A DNA stretch of 64,000 nucleotides, from positions 772,136 to 836,135 of the forward strand of contig CAJNDS010000458.1 of assembly GCA_905221605.1 (NCBI GenBank), given 5' to 3'. Below the pieces are notes generated by a model, which did no database searches, was not told the origin of the DNA, and saw only the letters and a list, made by a program, of their open reading frames with translations. Shown here one piece after another: positions 1 to 10,239 of this stretch. Numbering within the stretch: position 1 is the stretch's first letter; every line of letters starts with the position of its first letter. Origin of the DNA: Symbiodinium natans (lineage: Eukaryota; Sar; Dinophyceae; Suessiales; Symbiodiniaceae). The position numbers and the translations under genes are program-made.

Positions 1-40
1 TTCAAGATTATCCCAACAATGAACAAGGTTTCCATGGCAG

Positions 41-3000
41 ACACTCTGCAACGGAGTTCAGATGCACATGTCGAACCTGAAGCTACGAGCCTTAGGCTGG
101 CATCTCACTGCATCTTCGTAGCTGAATCAGTACACTTTATACACTTACTCTATATACACTTATTTTGGGGTACTATTTATCCCTTATAGAATTGAAAGTG
201 TACACTTTTGGGGGGGGGGGGGGGGCTTATGAACTCAGCAACTTTAAGGCATGGTGGTGCCACGTCTTCTTGGGCATGTCGGTCATTCTCCTCGTCTCGA
301 CGGGAGCTGCGCAGTATCTTTGGCTACTTGAGCAGGAGCATCTGGTGGTGCAGCTGCCTCGGTCGATGATGGACCGGTTCAAGCTCTGCTACTCTGTCGG
401 CCTGTTCTTGTTCTCCGCAGTTCTTCTGGCGCAGTTCTGCGGATTCGGCTGCGCCGCACGCATGGCCTGCGGTTCTGTGGCCGCTGACGAAACGATGAGG
501 GTGGCAGCTTCCTGTCTCTGCGCCAACGCGGTGCTGACGGTTCTTGGGCCCTGCTTGAGCTTGTACGCACTCAAGATGCTTAGGGATACTTGGAAGTATT
601 GTTCTTACAGCTCAGTATAGGATACCTTTCTCTTATTGGGTTTAAGAGGATCATATGTGTAGGAGTATTTTTTCAGAGGGTTCTTTTAAGGGGCCATCCG
701 AGGATGTTCAGGGAGGACATCCTCATTGTCACCGTCGACACTTCCTTCCAGCTCTTAAACGTCCTTCTTCTCTCTGGGCTCGTCGGCCCGCCGCAGTTTG
801 CACTGTCCATGGCAGCGTTCCTATGGCCCCCTTAGGAATTACTTTGCATTTTGGGTTTCTAACCCTAAGCCCAAACCCTTCAACCCCTAAACCCTAAACC
901 CTAAACCCTAAACCCTAAACCCAATTTTTTAAAGGTTCTAGAAGGGGAGTATTAATAGGTTCCGGAAGCTGGCGGACCTCTCGGGCTTTGGCCTCGCCGC
1001 GAGGCGCATTGCCTTTCCCGGGCGGGTGAACGCCGGAGCCAGCGACTGCATCGTGTCACTCGGTAGGGTTTAGGGTTTAGGGTTTAGGGTTTAGGGTTTA
1101 GGGTTTAGGGTTTAGGGTTTAGGGTTTAGGGTTTAGGGTTTAGGGTTTAGGGTGTAGGGTTTAGGGTTTAGGGTTTAGGATTTAGGGTTTAGGGTTTAGG
1201 GTTTAGGGTTTAGGGTTTAGGGGGACATCTTGCATTTTCCCTTATTGGGTTTTAAGAGGATCATATTCAGGAATATGGTTTGTAAGGGAACCTATATCTA
1301 AACATGTTCTAGGTTTAATTGGTTTAAGAGGATCACATGTCTAGGAATCTTTTTCGGAGGGTTTTAAGGGCCGTCCTAGGTCATTTCCGGGCAAGTATAG
1401 CACACTCTGGGATGAAGCAGTCTCCATCGCTATGGCGCGCGAGACCTGCTCGCTGGCCTGCGTCTTTCTGACGGACCGCACGTCGGGTCTGGGCCACTTG
1501 GTATCCCAGTGGTACCCTTTACCCTGTTTTTTTTTTTTTTGGTTATGGGTGCCCTTATAAAGTAACCACCCGAAAAAAAGTGTCCCTATTTTAATGTGGT
1601 TACTGTGCTACTAAGGCCAGCATGCTGAGAACCCAGACACGCCGGGGCAGTGCTGGTGCCATGCGATCTATGGCACCCTGCCCGCGTCCACGTATCTGAG
1701 CGTGATCGAGTTGGTTCATGAAGAGCATGACACCCCTGAGAGCCAGCAAGCTCGGCAGCACATGCTCGCCTTCAAGAGGGCCGATGCAGAGGCGATGGGG
1801 CAGGTGTTGGTGATTCTTAGTAGCCGAGTGAGTACACTTTACACTTTTTGGGATGCTATAATCTCTGCAAAACCAAAAGTGTACACTTTTTTTGGATACT
1901 ATAATCTCTACAAAACTAAAAAGTGTACACTTTTTTTGGGGGCTTATGAACTCCGCAGCCCTAAACCCTAAACCCTAAACCCTAAACCCTAAACCCTAAA
2001 CCCTTGTTTGGGGGCTTGTGAACTCAGCAACGAAGGATTAAGCGTGACCAGGGCGAGTTGGAGTGGCGAAGGGAGCTGGCCGAAGCGCTGAGCATGGCGG
2101 AAGCGCGGTGTCTGCAAAACCATGCAAGAGCTCCCTGGGGATGCAGGTGGGGGTTTGGGGTTTAGGTTTAGGGTTTAGGGTTTAGGGTTTAGGGTTTAGG
2201 GTTTAGGGTTTAGGGTTTAGGGTTTAGGGTTTAGGGTTTAGGGTTTAGGGTTTAGGGGTTGGGGATGCCCTTGGACCACAATAAGGTACCCCCTAATTTA
2301 ACAAAGCCCCCAGGTGGTTCGAGGAGTGGCGGAAGCACGTGCACAAGGCAGCGCAGCTCCGGCAAACTTTGCATGTCTTCTACTTCGAAGGCCGGCAAGG
2401 TGACTGGGTCATTGTTGAGAATCATGTTACACTTTTCTGAATACTTAACCCCAATAAGGAACAAAAATGATCATGTTGAATAGGCCCTAAACCCTAAACC
2501 CTAACCCCTAACCCCTAAACCCTAAACCCTAAACCCTAAACCCTGAACCCTGAACCCTGAACCCTGAACCCTGAACATCAACCCCAAGAATGGTGCAGGC
2601 GAAGGCAAGGTCTCCTGGAAGGACCTGTGCGATGATGGCGTCAAGGAGAGTAGTCCCTAAACCCTAAACCCTAAACCCTAAACCCTAAACCCTAAACCCT
2701 AAACCCTAAACCCTAAACCCTAAACCCTAAACCCTAAACCCTAAACCCTAAACCCTAAACCCTAAACCCTAAACCCTAAACCCTAAACCCTAACCCTAAA
2801 CCCTAAACCCGAAATCGTCAAGGAGAGGGTGAGACCGATGAGTGGCCTGGGTGCCTCACAGACGGCGGAAGTGGCCTACCTGGAGAAGATGCTCGGCTTT
2901 TGTTTGCTTGTTGGGGTTTAGGGTTTAGGGTTTAGGGCTTAGGGTTTAGGGTTTAGGGTTTAGGGTTTAGGGTTTAGGGCATTTAGAGGGTTTTAAGGGG

Positions 3001-3754
3001 CAGTCCTAGTTTTGCAAAGGGTCTAAAGGCCTACCTGGAGAAGATGCTCGGCTGGCGTTTGTTGGGAGAATTGCTTGTTTGGTTTTTTCTTAGTTTGGGT
3101 TTAGGGTTTAGGGTTTAGGGTTTAGGGTTTAGGGTTTAGGGTTTCGGGTTTAGGGTTTAGGGTTTAGGGTTTAGGGTTGACCCTATCTCCAAATGGGTTC
3201 TAGGTAAGGTTTTGGCATATTCGATATTCTCCCTTATCGGGTTTAAGGGGATTATGTTCAGGAATAGCTTTCAGAGGGGTTCTAAAGGGCCATCCTAGTT
3301 TTTTTTTTTTTCAAGGGTTGTTCAGGCTTTTTTGGGATATTTTTTGGGGGGTTTTGTAACGGACCCTGTATCTCGATATGTTCAACCGGGTTTAAAGGAC
3401 AAACCGAGGATGGGCCTGAGCTACGTGGAGCATGACATCAAGGACTTCGAGGCACTCGTCCAGGCACCGCTGAAAAAGGAGCCTCCTGGCCATGCAGCTT
3501 TGCGGAGGCTAGGGGTTTAGGGGTTTATAGGGTTGATAGGGTTTATACGGCTTATAGGGTTTATAGGGTTTATAGGGTTTATAGGGTTTATAGGGTTTAT
3601 AGGGTTTATAGGGTTTATAGGGTTTATAGGGTTTATAGGGTTTATAGGGTTTATAGGGTTTATAGGGCTTATAGGGTTTATAGGGTTTATAGGGTTTATA
3701 GGGTGTATAGGGTTTATAGGGTTCAAGTTGTATTCCAAGCTACCTCCAATGTAA
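41..3754 (+). CDS. Multi-exon gene for an unrecognised protein with hydrophobic N-terminal exons (5' partial)
   Basis: Exons by open frame: 41-109, 249-583, 703-816, 959-1054, 1380-1492, 1616-1811, 2036-2146, 2314-~2416, 2589-2645, 2823-2873, 3029-~3076, ~3409-3512, and perhaps 3725-3754 (ending in TAA). Eight introns (110-248, 817-958, 1055-1379, 1493-1615, 1812-2035, 2147-2313, 2646-2822, 2874-3028) can be cut between flanking direct duplications so that the frame runs on, with GC, GT, GT, GC, GA, GT, GA and GC 5' ends. Exon 2 encodes several hydrophobic stretches (for example MSVILLVSTGAAQYLWLL) and exon 3 another (VLLLSGLVGPPQFAL), which suggests an integral membrane protein. Later exons are soluble and charged (DQGELEWRRELAEAL, WKDLCDDGVKERVRPM). 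I do not recognise the family. The junctions at 583/703, 2416/2589 and 3076/3409 are unresolved, so the 3' third could belong to another gene. Confidence 0.7.
110..248 (+). mobile_element. Introner, CTTAGTAGCTGAG family, TSD GCAT
   Basis: Left end CTTCGTAGCTGA, right end TCAGCAACTTTAAG, inner inverted TACACTTT/AAAGTGTA. GCAT at 110-113 and 249-252. Cutting 110-248 (GC-AG) rejoins HLT to AWWCHVFLG in frame. Confidence 0.85.
1066..1220. repeat. TTTAGGG array in intron 1055-1379
   Basis: About 22 near-perfect heptamers. The whole intron is flanked by GTCA. Confidence 0.95.
1225..1379. mobile_element. Dispersed repeat CTTATTGGGTTTAAGAGGATC
   Basis: Two partial copies in tandem, ending AAGGGCCGTCCTAG. 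Related pieces at ~620-702, 3205-3300, 3385-3408 and 59100-59150, each next to an exon and each ending near a CCTAG or CCGAG acceptor. Confidence 0.5.
1493..1615 (+). mobile_element. Introner, CTTGGTAGCCCAG family, TSD GCCA
   Basis: GCCA at 1493-1496 and 1616-1619. Ends CTTGGTATCCCAGTGGTACC and GGTTACTGTGCTACTAAG. The GC-AG cut rejoins DRTSGLG to QHAENPDTPG. Confidence 0.85.
1812..2035 (+). mobile_element. Introner, CTTAGTAGCTGAG family, TSD GATT, holding a nested CCCTAAA array
   Basis: Left end CTTAGTAGCCGAG, right end CTCAGCAACGAAG, GATT at 1812-1815 and 2036-2039. The element's right half is partly duplicated and a CCCTAAA array (1962-2003) sits inside it. A GA-AG cut gives GQVLVIKRDQGELEW. 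Confidence 0.85.
2157..2257. repeat. TTTAGGG array in intron 2147-2313
   Basis: About 14 heptamers between two copies of CAGGTGG (2144-2150, 2311-2317). Confidence 0.9.
2655..2811. repeat. CCCTAAA array in intron 2646-2822
   Basis: About 22 heptamers between two copies of CGTCAAGGAGAG (2639-2650, 2816-2827). Confidence 0.95.
2873..3053. repeat. 26-bp exon duplication flanking a TTTAGGG intron
   Basis: 2873-2898 and 3028-3053 are identical over 26 bp (start GGCCTACCTGGAG). The insert holds a TTTAGGG array and a fragment of a dispersed repeat. Confidence 0.9.
3523..3723. repeat. GGGTTTATA 9-bp satellite
   Basis: About 22 copies of a nonamer derived from the telomere-type motif by TA insertion; it creates meaningless IGF/INP repeat frames on both strands. 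Confidence 0.95.
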
Positions 3755-4460
3755 AGCCCTGAATCACTGACAAGTTGGTCAACTCAGAATGGCACATATT
3801 GGGCACTGCAGTGGCTGGTTTCACATCTCACGCTGCAATCTCCCCCTGAAGAGCCCTAAACCCTAAACCCCAAACCCTAAACCTTAAACCCTAAACCCTA
3901 CACAGCAAGCACCTTTGCGACCCATGAAGCAAAGAGCCACCCACCCGAACTCCACTATCTGAAGCCTGAACCTGCACCTTCAGCCCTAAGCCCTCAACCT
4001 TCCCTTATATGCACCATCCCTAAACCCGAAACCCGAAACCCTAAAGCCCTAGGCAGGTTCCTAAGATTCCAGCGGCAAGGGGGAAGGGGGGTTTGTAGTC
4101 ACAACCTACAAAAAATAGGTTGTGGGGTTCTTCAAAGAACTTTGAACCTGACAATATCCTCAGTGATGGTTTCCCTTTCTTCATATGTTCTCATACTCCT
4201 GGCTCCTGGGGGGGCCTATCGGCCATCAATATGGGCGTTTTGGAGTCCAGGCACTCCCGATAACCGTAAACCCCAAAACTCCAAACCCTAATCCCTAAAC
4301 CCTTAACCCTTAAACCCCAAACTAAATCCTAAACTCAAAACCCGGAACCCTAAACCCGAAACCCTTAAAACCGCAGAACCCTAACTTGCACAGCTTCGGA
4401 CAGCCCCATATCTCTAAGGTTGAAACCATGTGCCCCTAGTATGGGCCCCTTAACCCCGGG

Positions 4461-4631
4461 GTCCTTATATACCTGTTATATACCCTATATGTACCTTTAA
4501 GATCCTTCTGTACCTAGTCTATGCCCTATACGTACCTTTAAGATCCTCATACACCCTGTACTTGTTCTATACGCTATATGTACCGTTAAGATCCTTATAT
4601 ACCTGCTATATACCCTATATGTACCTTTAAG
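4461..4631. repeat. Four tandem copies of a 41-48-bp unit
   Basis: Units 4461-4501, 4502-4542, 4543-4590 and 4591-4631; each ends TATGTACCTTTAAG or a close variant. Non-coding. Confidence 0.85.
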
Positions 4632-4700
4632 GGTCCCTACTATACTCCCCCGAAAAAAGGGCTAAGGGCCCATATTCGACGCCCATACTTTTGACCTTAG

Positions 4701-4886
4701 ACACACGCGAGGCGCATGAGAGGACGCTGAAGCTGTGCTCGGAGGCGTGGACGCGGCGGGTTGTGTCTGGGAATAGGGTTTAGGGTTTAGGGTTTTGGGT
4801 TTAGGTTTTAGGGTTTGGGGTTTGGGGTTTAGGGGGCGGGGTTCTAGATGGCTAGGGGTTCAGGGTTTTGGGTTTTATTCTCATGC

Positions 4887-4917
<31 letters not shown>

Positions 4918-6075
4918 GATGATGATGTTTTGCCAGCTCTTCGTCTTTTCGCTTTGGATGTGAAGACCGGTTTAAGGGGCTGCAGTGGCTTCGAGGGTTC
5001 AGGGCTTTAGGGTTTAGGGATCAGGAGGATGGGAGGGTCAGGGCCTCAGGGTGCAAGGGTTTCATGGTGTTAGGGCTTCACACTTTGACGGTTGAGGGCC
5101 TTAGGGCGTTCAAGCCAAGAGAACGAACGGCCAAAACCCTGAAATCCAACTTGTGGCGAAGGGGTGCCAGGGTCCGAGCCCGAGGTCAACATGCTGTTGC
5201 AAGAGATCCCGCAGCCGACTCTTGCGGTCGCCCGGGGCACAGCCACCGGGGTTATAGGGGGTTGGAGGGGTTTGGGGGTTAGAGGTTTTAGAGGGTTTCG
5301 AGGGCTTCGAGGGTTTACAGTGTTTAGAGGGTTTAGAGGGTTTAAATTTTGGGCTTGGCTAGGGTGTGGGGAGAACTGTCAGGACAGCAACCCAATCCAA
5401 ACTCCAGCACCGCAGCCCTGAAAGGGTTTCGGGTTCAGGCTTGAGGGGTCTAAACGAACCTTTTCCGGGATTATGTCGGAAACCTACTATAGGTGGGTTG
5501 GGGGAAGAGGGGGGGGGTATTATAGTATATCTATATAGGGGTCTAAGGGAGTTTTTTTCGTAATTCTTCCGACTCCTATATTACTTCCTTACCTTTTCTG
5601 CCAAGAGCCCACGAAGGCTTTAGGGGCTTTGGGGGGGGGGGGGGGGGGCGGGCTTCTGCAGTCTGGGGATTTTGGGTGGAGCCTCTAAGCCACGAAACCC
5701 TAAACTTTGGGTGTGCTCGGTGTAGGGTTTAGGGTTTTGGGTGGTAGGGTTTAGGGCTCTGTTGCCCACATGGCGGCAAAATGGTCCAGAGTTTCTGGGC
5801 ACTCACGACGCGGAGGACTTCAACGACAACCTCAACACCCTAAACCCTAAACCCTAAACCCTAAACCCTAAACCCTAAACCCTAAACCCTAAACCCTAAA
5901 CCCTAAACCCTGTTTTGGAAACCCCAACGCCGAGCCGGTGACCTTGGTGCTTGACAGACTTCTACCGGGGCAACGGATTGGAGCCAGCGCTTGGTACAAC
6001 TACGCGAAGGAGCTTTTCGGAACGGCTGGAATGGAGAGCTACACCAAGGAGCCGACCACTGCTTCGACAATCTAA
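4701..6075 (+). CDS. 3' part of an unrecognised multi-exon gene
   Basis: Likely exons: 4701-~4775 (HERTLKLCSEAWTRRVV), 4937-~4969 (LRLFALDVKTG), 5171-5249 (EVNMLLQEIPQPTLAVARG), 5383-5415, 5790-5836 (FLGTHDAEDFNDNLN) and 5929-6075. The last two flank a CCCTAAA array. Joining CTCAAC to GCCGAG there gives one frame (NDNLNAEPVTLVLDRLL) that ends at a natural TAA at 6073-6075, after AWYNYAKELFGTAGMESYT. The array is bounded by an imperfect 12-bp duplication (5828-5839 and 5919-5931), but no AG lies exactly at the join, so that splice site is unsettled. Function unknown. The order and membership of the upstream exons are inferred. Confidence 0.5.
4884..4928. repeat. GAT trinucleotide repeat
   Basis: About 14 GAT/GGT units upstream of an acceptor-like TTTTGCCAG. 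Confidence 0.9.
5836..5911. repeat. CCCTAAA array between two coding pieces
   Basis: Ten heptamers between NDNLN and AEPVTLV exons, with an imperfect 12-bp duplication at the edges. Confidence 0.85.
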
Positions 6076-6448
6076 ACCCCACTAAGGGCTCAAAAGCCCT
6101 TGCTATGTAACCCTGATATACACTGTATCATAAGGGCCCATACTCCGGATCCCTATAAACAAGGGTAGGGACTGTACTAAGGGCCCATGCTTCCAAACTT
6201 GAGTCTAAGGATTGTTTCCTGGGCCCTGTTTACGGTCACTTGCCCTCCTTTTCAGGGTTCTGTCGTGTGGGCCCTTGGGCTGTGCAGGGTATACAAGAGG
6301 GGATATAAGGGGCCCCCTTTCAGGGCCTATATTAAGGGACCATGTACTTACCCTAAGACATATATGCTGTGCTCTGGGCACAGGCCAAGCCTAAACCCTA
6401 AACCCTAAACCCTAAACCCTAAACCCTAAACCCTAAACCCTGAGTAAG

Positions 6449-6540
6449 CTTCCTCGCAAGGTCCAGGGCCTCGCCACAGCCGCGGGATGCCAACTTGCGT
6501 GCTCATGTCGCGTGGAACGCACGGGGCGTTCGGGGCGCTT
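6449..6540 (+). CDS. Isolated exon, unknown protein
   Basis: An island of normal coding-like composition between a CCCTAAA array and TTTAGGG-like sequence. Open frame reads ASPQPRDANLRAHVAWNARG after a possible TAAG acceptor. No neighbouring exon can be joined to it with confidence. Confidence 0.35.
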
Positions 6541-6701
6541 AGGGTTTCTTGTTTGGCTTTAGGGTTTTGTTTTGGTCAAATTGTTATTAATTTGTTTTGT
6601 TTTTGTGGTTTTTGGTTTAGGGCCTTTTGGGGCTTAGGGTTTCTTAGGACTTAGGGTTTATGAGGGTTGAGGTTGAGGCTTTAGGTTTTAGGTGTTTGTT
6701 T

Positions 6702-6702
<1 letters not shown>

Positions 6703-6743
<41 letters not shown>
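6703..6743. repeat. Long G homopolymer
   Basis: About 40 consecutive G. Similar G or C runs: 28949-28982, 56945-56978, 58608-58634, 58838-58862, 46487-46508. Confidence 0.9.
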
Positions 6744-6744
<1 letters not shown>

Positions 6745-7550
6745 GGGGACGCGGGCTCAACCCTTGACCGTTAGACCCTAAATCCCCTAAAGCAAATTTG
6801 ACATAACAATTTTGCAGCGAAGCAGCCAACAAGGGCGGAGATCGACATGGAGTGGTTTTTACACGGCAGATCCGTGCAATAGTATAGACGCTTATTGCGA
6901 CAAGCTGAATTAGTCTTCGATTCTAAGGTAAAGCAGAGCACATTGATAAGATGCCGCATGGAATACATCAACGGTCCGGTACGGTGAACCGCCACATTTG
7001 CAGCTGCCGGCGGACGTGCATGTGGACTGTTTGCCGTTCATTGTGATACTTCACAACCTTCCGGCTGATACTTTATGGTCTTCTTCGGATGTTGGGTAGT
7101 CCTGAGCTGTGCGTGGCTTTTGTGTCCAAGAGAATGGGTCACTCCAATCAGTAGCGGATCATGGAAGTCCCAAAAGCAACCTGAGCAGTGGCGATCATCC
7201 GTCCCATCATCGCGACTTCACGGGGCAGTTCTGAAGCACTCTCCCTAAACCCTAAACCTTAAACCCGTCTTTCATTCGGCCTTTATTTGCAAAGCAATGC
7301 TCGATCTTTGTTCATGCGATTAAGTGGATTTTCAAGAGACACGACAATCGCTCCCCTTGCTCAGGGTTTTGGCTCTAGGGTGCAGGGCCTAGGGTTTAGG
7401 GTTTATAGGGTTCAGGGTTTAGGGTTCAGGGTTTAGGGCAGCATTACTTGTGAGCGGTGCAGTGTGAGGACTTTCTAAGACATTCAGGTCTTCCCCTGTC
7501 GAGTCTCGTTCAGTCGTCGTGCTAACAGCCCGAAGACATTTTGTCTAGGA

Positions 7551-7672
7551 CCTAGAGGTAGGCCCTTATTCCACTTTGTTTTAGGCTCCCTTTAAACCCT
7601 AAACCCTAAACCCCAAAAAACCCTAAACCCTAAACCCTAAAGGGCACCCTTGTTATTCCCAGGTTACTCTGG
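7551..7672. mobile_element. AGGACCCAGAGTAGGCCC family MITE with an internal CCCTAAA insert
   Basis: AGGACCTAGAGGTAGGCCC on the left, CCCAGGTTACTCTGGGGT on the right, CCCTAAA repeats at 7593-7642. Confidence 0.55.
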
Positions 7673-7991
7673 GGTTTAGTTTGTGAGTCCAGCAGAACAT
7701 CCTCATCTGGCCGCTCCCCGTTATTCCTATTGCACTGGTCGACGCAGGACTGCATACATAAATCCCCGAAAGCCCTTAATTAATCCCCTTCAGGTGCGAA
7801 GACGATCTGGAAACCCTTGGTGGATCCCAAAACTCCTTTCAACAACTTATAAAACCTAAAGCCCCCCCCCCCCCCCCCAAAGCTTCTCAACACAAACTTA
7901 TACATAAATAAATAAATATATATATATATATACACATATAAGTAAATAAAACATGAACATACACATATACTTAAGGCCCTAAAAAACCACC

Positions 7992-9344
7992 CCCTACCTG
8001 CCCCTGGGGAAAAAATGGGTGCCAGAAGGCGATCTCGTCCTGGCAGCCGACTCCGCAGCGTTCCAGCTGCCGGGGGCGGCCACAGGTGGCTTCTGCCCCA
8101 CCCTCGGGGAATTGAGGGTGCAGGGTTTAGGGTTTAGGGTTTAGGGTTTAGGGTGTAGAGAGGGCCCCGAAAAACCCTGAACATCCCTAAGCCCTAAATC
8201 CCCTAAACCCTAAACCATGAACCCTAAACCCGTGTTTAGGACCTTTGAGCTTTAGGGGTTAGGATTAGGGTTTAGTGTTTAGGGTTTAAGGTTTAGGGTT
8301 GAGGGTTTAGGGTGTAGGGTTTAGGGTTTAGGGTTTAGGGGGGGTGGAGGAAGGTTCCAGGGTTTCCGGTCGTCGCGTCGGAGGCTCGTGAAGCTGCGGC
8401 TCAGCTCTCTAAACACAACATGTTGCCTTTGTAGGATACCGTTGAGAGCTGAAACTGATGGAGCCTGGGACCCGCCCTGTTTATCTTCGGTTGAAGATGT
8501 CGACTCTTGTTCTTTAGGGCCTGAGGTCCTAAACCGCCACCGAGGGCGGGCAAGGTCCTTCTACAGCGGCCACGGTCATTTACCCACGAGTCACATGAAA
8601 CCTTAAACCCTAAACCCCAGACCCTACACCCTGAGCAACAAGAGTCCCATGACCTTCGAGGTCTGGGGCTTCAAAGTTTCGGATTTCAGGGCGCTCCGAA
8701 GTTTAGGGTTCAGGGTTCAGGGTTCAGGGTTTAGGGTTTAGGGTTTAGGGTTTAGGTTTTAGGGTTTAGGGTTTAGGCGCAGTCCACACTTCTTCGGCAG
8801 AGCATCGTCCACCAACCTTTTCTTTTGGTGTTCCGTTCCAGCGCGTTATACGTGAGTCCCTGCTTCTACAATTTAAGACCGTTACAAAGACCGAACTCTG
8901 AGTTTTTGCTCGTGGGGGCTGAATGTTAAGGTCGCGCGAATAACTCCCCCTCCAACCCCCGCCCCCCTGATTTGTTCGGCGCTGTGTCCAATCAAAAGTT
9001 TGGAAAACCTAAACCTAAACCCTAAACCCTAAACCCTAAACCCTAAACCCTAAACCCTAAACCCTAAACCCTAAACCCTAAACCCTAAACCCTTTCTGGG
9101 CCGCACGGGGCTCTTCAGGGCTCCTCTGTGCTTCACGCTAGCTAAGCCTACCTTGTCTCTAGGCAAGGAGCCTGAGTTCTCTGATCTTCCGAAAGAACAT
9201 CAGGATAACTTCTCTCAAGTTAGTCTTTTGGCTGCTCTGTCTGCAGTTGCAGATGGATCTCTGGATGCCTCGCTTGTGACGGCCCTAAAGCCGAGCGATT
9301 TTACCGCAACCAGCTCCAGCACTCTCTGGGATTGCTTCTGCTGA
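7992..9344 (+). CDS. Exon cluster, unknown protein, stop at 9342-9344
   Basis: Exons by open frame: 7992-8124 (EGDLVLAADSAAFQLPGAAT), 8361-8404 (VVASEAREAAAQ), 8632-8700 (SPMTFEVWGFKVSDFRALR), 8783-8851 (LLRQSIVHQPFLLVF, followed by a consensus GTGAGT donor) and 9163-9344 (EFSDLPKEHQDNFSQVSLL, then LAALSAVADGSLDASLV, ending TGA). They alternate with TTTAGGG and CCCTAAA arrays. All lie on the + strand, but I could not prove that they splice together. No domain recognised. The last exon has a clear CTCTAG acceptor. Confidence 0.5.
9006..9092. repeat. CCCTAAA array
   Basis: About 12 heptamers between exons 8783-8851 and 9163-9344. Confidence 0.95.
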
Positions 9345-9470
9345 AGTGAAACACTCTCAGCCATACGGTCTCTGCCTCGAGCGAAAAGAGTTTGTAGCAG
9401 CAGTTCTCTCAAAGCCGTATTTCGGACATTCTCCCGGAATATTTTCCGGTATTGACACCCCTTTTTGCAG

Positions 9471-9915
9471 AAACAGGCTCTTAGCAACCTAGCAGAATGG
9501 AAATCGTTCATGAAACAAGCTTTTGGGCCAAAACCCCGGCCCCAAAAACCTTCCGGTATTGACATCCGGTTTCTAGGCGTGACCTTATCATCAGGGCCTT
9601 GGGCTTTAGTAATTAGACGCCCTACATCCCGAACCCCTCATGCATCTAAACCCTGCGCACTCAAAGCATCATATACACAAACACACGTGTGCAAATTGAA
9701 AAGTAGACGCGCAGTTGAATCTAAAGCCTAAACTAAGTCACTAGACCCTCAACTCATCTCCGAAGGATCAGCGATCTATGCCAATCAACAACGAAGCTGT
9801 CGTATCCTTCCGGACACGTCAAACGTCGCTGTGTTGTTGGGTTGCCGTGCTCTTTGTTGGGGACACGGGCCAAGGGCTGCTTGCGACAACTCCCGCGGAA
9901 CCGGGGCCTGTGTAA
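9471..9915 (+). CDS. Two possible exons, unknown
   Basis: 9471-~9530 follows a pyrimidine tract ending TTTTTGCAG and reads KQALSNLAEWKSFMKQAF. 9766-9915 is 50 codons ending in TAA (SMPINNEAVVSFRTRQTSLC, then WVAVLFVGDTG). A minus-strand frame is also open over much of 9754-10143, so strand is not certain. The motif CTTCCGGTATTGACA occurs twice, near 9446 and 9549, on either side of the first exon. Confidence 0.3.
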
Positions 9916-10239
9916 CCGCGGCTTTCTTGCTCCCTGAACCCTAAACCCTAGGAATCCTGGGTGGGTGATTTGAGGTTTGGGTTTTGTACCCCATTGGTGC
10001 CAGCACAAGAAGCAACACGACATTCTTAACATTTGTCTACCTGCGCGTGCGCATATACAAACATGCAACCTTGCGACAAAACGGCGCATCCTTCCATTGC
10101 AGATAATCCAGAGAGCCTGTAGATGCAAAATCTCACATGGCAACGTGGCCCCTAAACCCTAAACCTTAAACCGGAGCTTGCCTCACATCACTCGCACCCC
10201 TGCCTTGATCGACGGAGGGTTGCCGTTAGCTGCCATAGC

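Larger units (their letters stand above)
6542..7991. other. Gap with little coding signal
   Basis: Holds TTTAGGG-like debris, the 40-base G run, a weak open stretch near 6824-6890 (TRAEIDMEWFLHGRS, +), one AGGACCC MITE and TA-rich sequence. No convincing exon. Confidence 0.6.

Noticed and set aside
165-240. First codons of the open frame that begins at 165
   Set aside because: They lie inside the introner 110-248; the real exon joins 41-109 to 249.
1066-1220. A chromosome end (true telomere)
   Set aside because: Arrays occur in both orientations throughout the window with coding exons on both sides, so they are interstitial.
3517-3754. Long IGF/INP repeat frames on both strands
   Set aside because: They are translations of the GGGTTTATA satellite. 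The composition is fully explained by the repeat.
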